A stretch of 64,000 nt of DNA from Dyadobacter crusticola DSM 16708 (GTDB lineage: Bacteria > Bacteroidota > Bacteroidia > Cytophagales > Spirosomataceae): assembly GCF_000701505.1 (NCBI RefSeq), contig NZ_JNJB01000001.1:310001-374000 (forward strand). The letters run 5' to 3'. How positions within the stretch are numbered: the first letter of the stretch is position 1; every line of letters begins with the position of its first letter. Positions 8,424-15,812 of this stretch are shown here, piece after piece. Position numbers and translations under genes: made by a program. The notes below the pieces were generated by a model that had not been told where the DNA came from, searched no databases, and saw only the letters and a program-made list of their open reading frames with translations.

Positions 8424-9185
8424 TTATTTTACCAGCCTTTTTACCTCCGCTTTCAACTCCTTCATCTCCTGATGGAGACTTTGCAGGCTCACCTGCTGCG
8501 TATCGGCTTCGAGGTTAAATGTCAGCTTACTGCTCACCTGCCACATTTCCCGGATCTCGTTTTGGTCAATCCGGATTGGCGCATAGTCCGGATTCAGCGA
8601 TACCAGGTTTACGAAACCGGAATTTGCCTCTTTCTGGATCTTTTTAACCAACACACTGTCGGCAGTGACAATCACGTACATGCGGCGATTGCTCAGTCCG
8701 TCCATATCATCAACAGCTTTCCCGACGATCCATTCACCTGATTGCAGCACGGGCGACATACTATCTCCGTCGACCTGAAAACCGCGGAAAGTAGCATTGC
8801 GGTACTCAGGAAGCGGTATACCGAATGCGGGCAGACGCTCAAACCATTGCGCGTCACCAATATTACTCGGGTAGCCTGCGGCGGCTTTTGCATTGACCAG
8901 GACAATATTTTCTTTACCCTCACTATCAACCGTTACTACTTTCGGCGCAACCGAAACTTTATCAGAATGCAGGTATTTCTGGCTGCTTTCACCAAAAAGC
9001 CAGAGTGGATTAATGTGATACTTCTTTAATAGCTCCTTTACAACCTGACCCGGGATACGGGTGCGGCCCCGCTCAATGTCGGCCGTAGTTGCGCTGATAC
9101 CCAACTCTTCCGCGAATGCTGACTGGGTCAGATTCAACTCTTCTCTTACTTGTTTAAAACGCTTAAACTCTTCTTCGGTCGGCAT
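8424..9185 (-). CDS. LexA-like transcriptional repressor: HTH plus S24 self-cleavage domain
   Basis: 253 residues. An N-terminal XRE-type HTH (about 10-46) is followed by a linker and a LexA/UmuD-type peptidase S24 domain. Catalytic features are present: an Ala103-Gly104 candidate cleavage bond, Ser142 in GDSMSP, and Lys181/182 in VLVKK. Spacings resemble those of lambda CI. Such proteins cleave themselves when stimulated by RecA filaments and then leave their operators. The last 25 residues form an extra heptad helix (LHQEMKELKAEVKRL). It is divergent from dinB; the 131 bp between them hold four operator-like sites, suggesting autoregulation and SOS-type control of dinB. It is not canonical LexA, whose HTH is winged. 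Confidence 0.88.
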   Translation of the reverse strand: MPTEEEFKRFKQVREELNLTQSAFAEELGISATTADIERGRTRIPGQVVKELLKKYHINPLWLFGESSQKYLHSDKVSVAPKVVTVDSEGKENIVLVNAKAAAGYPSNIGDAQWFERLPAFGIPLPEYRNATFRGFQVDGDSMSPVLQSGEWIVGKAVDDMDGLSNRRMYVIVTADSVLVKKIQKEANSGFVNLVSLNPDYAPIRIDQNEIREMWQVSSKLTFNLEADTQQVSLQSLHQEMKELKAEVKRLVK

Positions 9186-9235
9186 TTGTCAGTTGATCAG
9201 TTACTCAAAATCGATGTCTTTTCAAAAATAATAAT

Positions 9236-9314
9236 TATTTGGAATATTTCCTTTTCTAGAATGGAAATGATCCATATATTTGGAATAAATCCATCAACAC
9301 GTAAATATTCCAAC
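9236..9314. promoter_or_regulatory. Cluster of four 11-bp operator-like semi-palindromes between the S24 repressor and dinB
   Basis: Sites: GGAATATTTCC at 9241-9251, GGAAATGATCC at 9263-9273, GGAATAAATCC at 9282-9292, and GTAAATATTCC at 9301-9311 (the reverse of the first with one change). Start-to-start spacings are 22, 19 and 19 bp, about two helical turns. The last site ends 5 bp before the dinB GTG. Location and repetition point to cooperative binding of the neighbouring S24 regulator, controlling both divergent genes. Binding itself is inferred. Confidence 0.65.
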
Positions 9315-9316
9315 TT

Positions 9317-10546
9317 GTGGACCGCACGATATTGCATTTGGATCTCGATACCTTCTTTGTCTCCGTGGAGCGAAAGAATGATAGCAGGCTTGAAAATAAG
9401 CCGGTTATGGTCGGCGGCGTGGGCGATCGCGGTGTAGTTGCTGCATGCAGTTACGAAACGCGGGCATTTGGGGTACATTCCGGAATGCCTATGAAAACGG
9501 CAAGAATGCTCTGTCCGGAAGCGATTGTGATCCGTGGCGATGCGGGTGTCTACTCGAAGGAGTCCAAGATTGTTTCGGAGATTATCAGTGAAACTGTGCC
9601 TGTTTTTGAGAAAGCCAGTATTGATGAGTTTTATGCCGATTTGTCGGGAATGGATAAATTTTTCGGCTCTTACAAGCTTGCTACCAACCTCGGCGAGCGC
9701 ATCAGGCGGGAGAGCGGACTGCCGATTTCGCTTGGACTTTCAACGAGCAAGATTGTCGCGAAAGTAGCCACAGAAGAAGCTAAGCCCAATAATCACCGCA
9801 AAGTCGAAGCGGGAATGGAAAAGTCCTTTCTTGCCCCGATGCCTGTTAAGAAGATACCGATGGTGGGCGAAAAGACGGACAAGATCCTGCAAAACATGGG
9901 GATCCGGTATGTGAAGACGATCCAGGATATGCCGGTGCAGGTCATGAGCCAGGTTTTGGGTAAAAACGGCATACTGCTCTGGAACCGCGCCAATGGGCTG
10001 GATAACTCTCCTATTATCCCATTTCATGAGCGTAAGTCTATCTCCAACGAGCGCACTTTCGGAAAAGATACGGGCGATATCAAGCGGATGCGCGAAATGA
10101 TCCGTGCAATGGGAGAAAACCTGGCCTATCAGCTGCGCTCAGGCAACAAGCTGACTTCGTGTGTGTCCGTCAAGATCCGGTATTCCGATTTTAATACCTT
10201 TTCCAAACAGGTCAAAATCCCTTACTCCTCAGCAGATCACGTCTTGATCCCGCATATAGAGCGGCTTTTTGACCAGCTGCACAACCGCAGAATGATGGTA
10301 AGATTGGTAGGTGTGAATTTCAGCGACCTGGTATCCGGCAATCACCAGATCAATATGTTCGACGATTCGGAAGAGCGGCTGAACCTGTACCTGGCAATGG
10401 ACTACATAAGGGATAAATATGGGATCGACGAGCGTGGGAATTCCATTATCAGCTGGGCGACAACACTCGGGATACCCAACATTTCAAGCATGGGAAACCC
10501 ATTCAACGGCGACCCGCCCATTATTCCGGCACACAGAAATGCCTAG
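9317..10546 (+). CDS. dinB: DNA polymerase IV (Y-family translesion polymerase)
   Basis: 409 residues. Catalytic acidic residues are in the expected places: D9 in HLDLDTFF and D103-E104 in SIDEFYADLSG, the latter numbered as in E. coli Pol IV. The helix-hairpin-helix thumb (KKIPMVGEKTDKILQNMGI) and little finger follow. QINMF at about 344-348 fits a beta-clamp binding motif. It copies damaged DNA with low fidelity. The start is the GTG at 9317, directly after the operator-like cluster, so damage-inducible expression under the divergent S24 repressor is likely. Its stop lies 11 bp from the stop of convergent higA. Confidence 0.95.
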   Translation: MDRTILHLDLDTFFVSVERKNDSRLENKPVMVGGVGDRGVVAACSYETRAFGVHSGMPMKTARMLCPEAIVIRGDAGVYSKESKIVSEIISETVPVFEKASIDEFYADLSGMDKFFGSYKLATNLGERIRRESGLPISLGLSTSKIVAKVATEEAKPNNHRKVEAGMEKSFLAPMPVKKIPMVGEKTDKILQNMGIRYVKTIQDMPVQVMSQVLGKNGILLWNRANGLDNSPIIPFHERKSISNERTFGKDTGDIKRMREMIRAMGENLAYQLRSGNKLTSCVSVKIRYSDFNTFSKQVKIPYSSADHVLIPHIERLFDQLHNRRMMVRLVGVNFSDLVSGNHQINMFDDSEERLNLYLAMDYIRDKYGIDERGNSIISWATTLGIPNISSMGNPFNGDPPIIPAHRNA

Positions 10547-10557
10547 CCGCTTGAAGA

Positions 10558-10857
10558 TCAGGCTGCGTCCTGCTGCAGTGTTTGTATGTTGTTTAACTCA
10601 TTAATTATGTGATGCTGCTCTTCTTCCAGATCGAAATCATCCTGCAATCCCAGCCAAAATTTGGGAGAAGTCCCAAAATATTTGGCCAGCCTGAGTGCCG
10701 TATCCGCAGTGATCCTGCGACGTCCTTTGATGATCTCGCTGATCCTTGTTTGCGGAATCGAAGTATCCTTGGCCAATTTATAGGCGCTAATCCCCAGCGG
10801 TATCAGAAATTCTTCCTGCAGCACTTCCCCGGGGTGAATGTTTCCTAGCTTTTCCAT
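10558..10857 (-). CDS. higA: HigA-family antitoxin (XRE)
   Basis: 99 residues. An XRE HTH domain spans about 20-75, with the HigA-specific IHPGEVLQEEFL start and SAYKLAKDTSIPQTRISEIIKG recognition region, then KFWLGLQDDFDLE. HigA neutralises HigB and represses the shared promoter. It is the second gene of the pair, starting 9 bp after higB, the toxin-first order usual for higBA. The pair lies on the opposite strand between dinB and the DnaE-type gene. Confidence 0.92.
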   Translation of the reverse strand: MEKLGNIHPGEVLQEEFLIPLGISAYKLAKDTSIPQTRISEIIKGRRRITADTALRLAKYFGTSPKFWLGLQDDFDLEEEQHHIINELNNIQTLQQDAA

Positions 10858-10866
10858 TGAGTACAG

Positions 10867-11148
10867 TTAATGATAATCAACAATTTCTACTTCCAGAGCA
10901 TTTCCATCAACCCACTTAAATATAATCCGCCACTGAATATTGACACGAATGCTATAAAAGTCCTTCAAATTCCCGGATAGCTTTTCCAACCGGTTTGATG
11001 GCGGGATTCTGAGGTCACCCAGGGTCTGTGAGTTGTTTAACATTCTCAGTTTTCGCCGCGCAACAGATTGGATATCCATGGGGAGCGAGGGTACCCGCTC
11101 TCCAAGCCAGATTTTTTCCGTGATTTTGGACGAAAAACTCACAATCAT
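10867..11148 (-). CDS. higB: HigB-family toxin (RelE/ParE fold)
   Basis: 93 residues, normal for HigB. Family marks are a C-terminal FYSIRVNIQWRIIFKW strand pair followed by VEIVDYH, and the LGDLRIPPSNRLEKLSG segment. HigB toxins are ribosome-dependent mRNA endonucleases. A 13-bp perfect palindrome at 11157-11169, 8 bp before the start codon, is the probable HigA operator. The same palindrome is 35 bp from the divergent DnaE-type start. Confidence 0.92.
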   Translation of the reverse strand: MIVSFSSKITEKIWLGERVPSLPMDIQSVARRKLRMLNNSQTLGDLRIPPSNRLEKLSGNLKDFYSIRVNIQWRIIFKWVDGNALEVEIVDYH

Positions 11149-11156
11149 AACGTATC

Positions 11157-11169
11157 GCGTTAGTAACGC
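11157..11169. promoter_or_regulatory. Palindrome GCGTTAGTAACGC, probable HigA operator
   Basis: Perfect inverted repeat with 6-bp arms and a 1-bp centre. It sits 8 bp upstream of higB and 35 bp upstream of the divergent polymerase gene, in the only spacer between them. Position and symmetry fit autoregulation by HigA. It could also affect the polymerase promoter. Inferred, not shown. Confidence 0.55.
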
Positions 11170-11204
11170 ACAAGGTAAGTATAAAGTTTAGATATCCGAC
11201 AAAA

Positions 11205-14177
11205 ATGCTACTCAACTGTCACTCCTATTTTAGCCTGCGTTTCGGGATGATTCCGGAGGAAGACTTGCTTCGGCTGGGGCGGGAGAATGATTATGATTGT
11301 ATGGCACTGACAGACATTAATAATACTTCCGGCTGCCTGAACTTCATCCGGCTCGCGCCCAGGTTTGACATCAAACCGGTTGTCGGAATAGATTTTCGGA
11401 ACGGAATTGAACAACAGTATGTCGGCCTGGCGAAAAGCAACGTGGGATTTCAGGCCTTGAATGGGTTTTTATCCAAACACCTGAATGAGAAGTCGAACTT
11501 CCCCGACGCAGCACCGCAACTAGAGGATACCGCATTTATATACCCTTTTGAAAAGGTCAATAATGTGAAAAAGCAGCATTTTGGCGAAAATGAATTCATT
11601 GGCATTTCGCTGAAAGATTTGAACAAAATCCAGTTTTCACATTTATTCAAATTTAAAGACAAGCTGGTTATTCAGCAGGCAGTTACATTCCGGCATAAAA
11701 AAGATTTCAATGCACACCGGCTCTTGCGTGCGGTTGACGGAAATACAATGCTCAGCAAATTGCTTACCTCGGAAACCGGCTCCGAAGACGAACAGATCAT
11801 GCCGCGCAAAGTGCTGACCTACCACTTTAACCAAAAGGATCTTTCGACAATCATTTACAACACCGAAAAGTTGCTGGATGAATGTGATGTCCATTTCAAA
11901 TTCGGAGATGAACGCGAACATCAGAATTTGCAGGTTTTTGGGAAAAGCAAAAAGGATGATTATCAGCGCATTTTTCAGCTCGGCTGCGACGGACTGCGGT
12001 ACCGCTATGGATCGAATGTGAACGACGTCATTCTGGACCGGTTTAATATGGAGCTGGAATTGATCGAGAAACAGAATTTCATTCCCTTTTTCCTCGTCAA
12101 TCATGCAATTACCAGCTATGCGCGGGAAAAAGGATATTACTATGTAGGGCGCGGGAGTGGCGCAAACAGTATCATCGCTTATCTGCTGAATATCACGAAT
12201 GTAGATCCTATCGAGCTCGACCTGTACTTCGAGCGGTTTATGAATTTGTACAGGAAAAACCCGCCAGACTTCGATATTGATTTTTCCTGGCGTGACCGGG
12301 AAGATGTGACACAGTATATCTTCGATACTTTTGGCAAAAAAGGCCAGGCTTCACTGCTGGCGACTTACAGTACTTTCCAGCATAGTGCAGCTGTGCGGGA
12401 ATTGGGGAAGGTTTTCGGCTTGCCTGCTTACGAGATTGAAGCATTGAGCAATGGAAAGTACGATCCCCGGAAACTCGATCAATATGGGTCGCTGGTGATC
12501 AAATACGCTGATTATCTACAAAAGAACAACCAGCCAAACCACCTCAGTATCCACGCAGGAGGTATACTGATTTCGGAGCGGCCGATCCATTACTTTTCTG
12601 CTACCGACATTCCCCCTAAAGGCTTTCCTACTACGCAGTTCGACATGGTGATCGCAGAGGATGTTGGCCTGAATAAATATGACATTCTCGGACAAAGAGG
12701 GCTGGCGAAGATCAAGGAGACACTCGAAGTAATCAAATATAATAGACCCGACGCACCCGAGTTTGATATTGATGATGTGAAGAAATTCAAAACAGACCCT
12801 AATATCAACAACCTGATCAAACAGGCGCAATGCATTGGCTGCTTTTATGTGGAGTCGCCTGCTATGCGCATGCTTCTGAAAAAGCTGGAAGTGGATAATT
12901 ACCTTGGACTTGTGGCGGCAAGCTCCATTATCAGGCCGGGCGTGGCTAAAAGCGGGATGATGCGCGAGTACATTCTCCGCCACCGCCACCCCGAGCGGCG
13001 CGAGGAAGCGCACCCCAAATTGCTGGAATTAATGGAAGAAACTTATGGTATCATGGTGTACCAGGAAGATGTGATCAAAGTTGCACATTATTTTGCCGGG
13101 CTCGACCTGGGCGAAGCGGATGTGATCCGGCGCGGAATGAGTGGCAAGTTCAGGGGAAGAGAGGAGTTTGAAAGGGTAAAAGGTAAGTACTTCAAAAACT
13201 GTCGGGAGAAAGGTTATGATGAAGAAATGACGCAGGAAATCTGGAACCAGATCGCCAGTTTCGCCGGCTATGCTTTCGCAAAAGGGCATTCTGCTTCCTA
13301 CGCCGTGGAAAGCTATCAGACGCTTTTCCTCAAAACTTACTTCCCGCTGGAATTTATGGTAGCCGTGCTCAACAATGGCGGCGGCTTTTACGGACAGGAA
13401 TTGTACATCCACGAGGCACGAATGCTCGGCGGAAATGTGCTGGCACCGTGCGTCAACCACAGTTACGCCCAAACCGTCATCGAAGGAAAAGATATTTACA
13501 TCGGAATGCAGTTCCTGAATGAAATTGAAGAAAAAACCATTACCAAGATCATTCAGGCGCGCGCGGCGGAAGGACCTTTTTTGTCACTCAACAATTTCCT
13601 GGACCGCGTTGCTATTTCCATTGAACAGCTGACCATTTTGATCCGCATTGATGCTTTTCGGTTTACCGGGATTGACAAGAAGACTTTGTTATGGAAAGCA
13701 CATTTCCGGCTGAGCACCACACCTGTAAAGGCGCCGCAAAAGCAGTTGTTCCAGACAGAAATCAAGGATTACGAGCTCCCCTCTTTTGACTCGTCCGCGA
13801 TCGACGATGCTTATGACCAGATCGAATTGTTGGGGTACCCGCTTTGCAGTCCGTTTGCGCTTGTGAAACATCCGCTTCCGCCGAGTGTGATGAGCAAGGA
13901 CCTTCACCGGTATGTAAACCAGGAAGTGATCCAGTACGGGTATCTGGTTGCGGTTAAAAATACGCGGACTTCGCGGGGCGAGGCAATGCATTTCGGTACT
14001 TTTCTGGACCAGGAAGGGCAGTTCATCGATACGGTCCATTTTCCAAGAGGCACGAAAGCCAACTTCTCGGTCAAAGGTGTTTACAAAATCCGGGGTATTG
14101 TCACGGAAGAGTTTGGGTTTATGACGGTAGATGTGATTGAAATCAGCAGAATGGATTCTGTGGCCAGGGAAAAGTAG
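11205..14177 (+). CDS. DnaE-type DNA polymerase III alpha subunit, probably the accessory (DnaE2-like) translesion form
   Basis: 990 residues, shorter than a typical replicative Bacteroidota DnaE. Order: PHP domain (1-about 250), polymerase palm/fingers, (HhH)2, OB fold near the C-terminus. Catalytic Asp residues are D357 and D359 in PDFDIDFSW and D493 in KYDILGQRGL. IGCFYVESPAMRMLL corresponds to a conserved DnaE2 region. QKQLF at 845-849 fits a clamp-binding motif. The PHP motif CHSYFSL and ALTDINN lack several metal-binding His residues, so PHP proofreading is unlikely. Its position after dinB and the S24 repressor points to damage-induced mutagenesis, although imuA/imuB are absent here. 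A second replicative dnaE is expected elsewhere. Confidence 0.9.
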   Translation: MLLNCHSYFSLRFGMIPEEDLLRLGRENDYDCMALTDINNTSGCLNFIRLAPRFDIKPVVGIDFRNGIEQQYVGLAKSNVGFQALNGFLSKHLNEKSNFPDAAPQLEDTAFIYPFEKVNNVKKQHFGENEFIGISLKDLNKIQFSHLFKFKDKLVIQQAVTFRHKKDFNAHRLLRAVDGNTMLSKLLTSETGSEDEQIMPRKVLTYHFNQKDLSTIIYNTEKLLDECDVHFKFGDEREHQNLQVFGKSKKDDYQRIFQLGCDGLRYRYGSNVNDVILDRFNMELELIEKQNFIPFFLVNHAITSYAREKGYYYVGRGSGANSIIAYLLNITNVDPIELDLYFERFMNLYRKNPPDFDIDFSWRDREDVTQYIFDTFGKKGQASLLATYSTFQHSAAVRELGKVFGLPAYEIEALSNGKYDPRKLDQYGSLVIKYADYLQKNNQPNHLSIHAGGILISERPIHYFSATDIPPKGFPTTQFDMVIAEDVGLNKYDILGQRGLAKIKETLEVIKYNRPDAPEFDIDDVKKFKTDPNINNLIKQAQCIGCFYVESPAMRMLLKKLEVDNYLGLVAASSIIRPGVAKSGMMREYILRHRHPERREEAHPKLLELMEETYGIMVYQEDVIKVAHYFAGLDLGEADVIRRGMSGKFRGREEFERVKGKYFKNCREKGYDEEMTQEIWNQIASFAGYAFAKGHSASYAVESYQTLFLKTYFPLEFMVAVLNNGGGFYGQELYIHEARMLGGNVLAPCVNHSYAQTVIEGKDIYIGMQFLNEIEEKTITKIIQARAAEGPFLSLNNFLDRVAISIEQLTILIRIDAFRFTGIDKKTLLWKAHFRLSTTPVKAPQKQLFQTEIKDYELPSFDSSAIDDAYDQIELLGYPLCSPFALVKHPLPPSVMSKDLHRYVNQEVIQYGYLVAVKNTRTSRGEAMHFGTFLDQEGQFIDTVHFPRGTKANFSVKGVYKIRGIVTEEFGFMTVDVIEISRMDSVAREK

Positions 14178-14326
14178 CAGGTGCTTGTTTTACTGGTCTG
14201 CTCAGTCTCCAAAAATCTGCATTTGACGGCATTGGGATAATGCAGGCAAGTTGTTTTTCGTTGTAGAACAGTTTTGCTATTCATGAGAATAGTCCATTTT
14301 TGCGCAACCACAAACCACCCCGCCTG

Positions 14327-15052
14327 ATGTTAAAGCATATCCTGATCTTCTGTGCGTTCATTGCCATCGTCTCCTGCTCCAAAGAATCCGGCTCCATCAC
14401 AGGTAGCTGGGTGACCGAGATACCAGATCAGCCACAACACAAAAGGGGTTTTACATTGAAGGCTGACGGCCGGGCTACCGCGATTAATCTTGAATCCAAA
14501 ACTTATGAGAGATGGGAAAAACAGGGCGACTTGCTAATCCTGACCGGGAAAAACGAGTTTACCGAACGCACCGACGATGTAACGGATACAATGAAAATCA
14601 TCTCTGTCGGAGACAGCACGCTCGTGGTTGAGACTAATGGAAAACGGCTCAATTATGCGAAAACAGGCAATCCTGAAAAGCTGATCTCCGATTTTGAATT
14701 ATACGAATGCTTTGTGTACAAAACCAAAAAAGACTCTGCATTCCTGCACATCAATGTCGCGGACAGCATTGTCACCGGGGAGTTGTTTTACGCGTTTTTT
14801 GAAAAAGATCGTAATCAGGGTAAAATCGATGGAATAATGCGCGGTGATACCATTTACGCCAAATATACCTTCGTGTCAGAAGGGACAGAGTCGACCAGGG
14901 AAGTAGCTTTCCTAAAAAAGGGGGCGCAGTGGATTGAAGGGTTTGGGGATGTGGAAGAAAAGAACGGATCAATGGTTTTTAAAAATCGCTCAAAACTGAA
15001 ATACCGGCGCGGACTTGCATTCAAAGGTATCAGGTGCCCGACCGCCCTCTAA
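14327..15052 (+). CDS. Lipocalin-like lipoprotein
   Basis: 241 residues. The N-terminus is a clear lipoprotein signal (hydrophobic 4-14, lipobox IVSC ending at Cys16). The mature part begins SITGSWVTEI and alternates short beta strands with polar turns (KRGFTLKADGRATAIN, YERWEKQGDLLILTGKN), the pattern of Bacteroidota lipocalin-like domains. The second half holds further strands around FLHINVADSIVTGELFYAF. Ligand and role are unknown. I start at the ATG at 14327, directly before the signal peptide, not at an upstream TTG. Confidence 0.75.
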   Translation: MLKHILIFCAFIAIVSCSKESGSITGSWVTEIPDQPQHKRGFTLKADGRATAINLESKTYERWEKQGDLLILTGKNEFTERTDDVTDTMKIISVGDSTLVVETNGKRLNYAKTGNPEKLISDFELYECFVYKTKKDSAFLHINVADSIVTGELFYAFFEKDRNQGKIDGIMRGDTIYAKYTFVSEGTESTREVAFLKKGAQWIEGFGDVEEKNGSMVFKNRSKLKYRRGLAFKGIRCPTAL

Positions 15053-15136
15053 TAAAGGGCTGTTTATAAATCTGCTGACATACGGTTGTCAATCCGGAGC
15101 ACTTACTTCGGGAATCAACTTCAAACTCATGCAGCT

Positions 15137-15760
15137 ATGAACAGGCAAGATCTCAAGAAAACATGCAAAAGTTACTATAATGCCGCTGACAGGCCGGAGA
15201 TCGTCGAATTCGGCATTGTACAATACATTTCGATAACCGGCAAAGGAGATCCTGCCGGGGAGGAATTTGCCGCGCACATTCAGGCGCTTTATCCGGTTGC
15301 TTATAAACTGAAATTTGACGCAAAAGCCAAAGGAAACGATTTTATTGTTCCAAAGCTGGAAGCACTTTGGTGGTACGACGAGCAGCAATATTCAGGTATA
15401 TCCATCTCTGATGCCCCTTTGAAGATCCCGCGGAGTGAGTGGGAATACCGGCTGCTTATCCGCTTGCCTGAGCAAATTACAGCAAGTGAAGTGAATACGG
15501 CTGTCGAAGCTGTATTCGCCAAAAAGCAGCAGGAATTGATCAAGGCAGTTTCGTTTTTTGAGCTGAAAGAGGGAAAATGTGTACAAGTAATGCACAAAGG
15601 TCCATTCGATCAGGAGCCAGAGACTTTGCAGATTTTGAATGACTTTACAACCCGCCACGACTTGAAGAAAAATGGTCTGCACCACGAAATATATCTGTCC
15701 GATTTTCGAAAAACTTCACCTGAAAAGTTAAAAACCATTCTCAGAGAACCGGTCAAATAG
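15137..15760 (+). CDS. GyrI-like small-molecule-binding domain protein
   Basis: 207 residues. The central and C-terminal part has the GyrI-like/SOUL alpha-beta pattern: VQYISITGKGDP near the start, PKLEALWWYDE in the middle and KCVQVMHKGPFDQEPETL followed by HHEIYLSDFRKTSPEKLKT at the end. Close relatives are cytoplasmic proteins of about 205 residues with no DNA-binding domain; some are thought to hydrolyse or sequester small cyclopropanoid or toxic compounds. The ATG at 15137 gives the usual length. No operon partner: it is 53 bp before the M16 protease gene. Confidence 0.8.
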   Translation: MNRQDLKKTCKSYYNAADRPEIVEFGIVQYISITGKGDPAGEEFAAHIQALYPVAYKLKFDAKAKGNDFIVPKLEALWWYDEQQYSGISISDAPLKIPRSEWEYRLLIRLPEQITASEVNTAVEAVFAKKQQELIKAVSFFELKEGKCVQVMHKGPFDQEPETLQILNDFTTRHDLKKNGLHHEIYLSDFRKTSPEKLKTILREPVK

Positions 15761-15812
15761 AAAAGAGTTATATTTCGTTTCACTGGGTTTACATCAATTT
15801 AAAATTCAAAAA

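Noticed and set aside
9186-9316. Standard LexA box of the E. coli CTG-N10-CAG or Bacillus GAAC-N4-GTTC type before dinB
   Set aside because: Neither pattern is present; only the GGAAnnnnTCC-like sites are seen.
10558-14177. Mobile element carrying higBA and the second DnaE
   Set aside because: No integrase, transposase, terminal repeats or tRNA target is visible, and coding character matches the neighbours.
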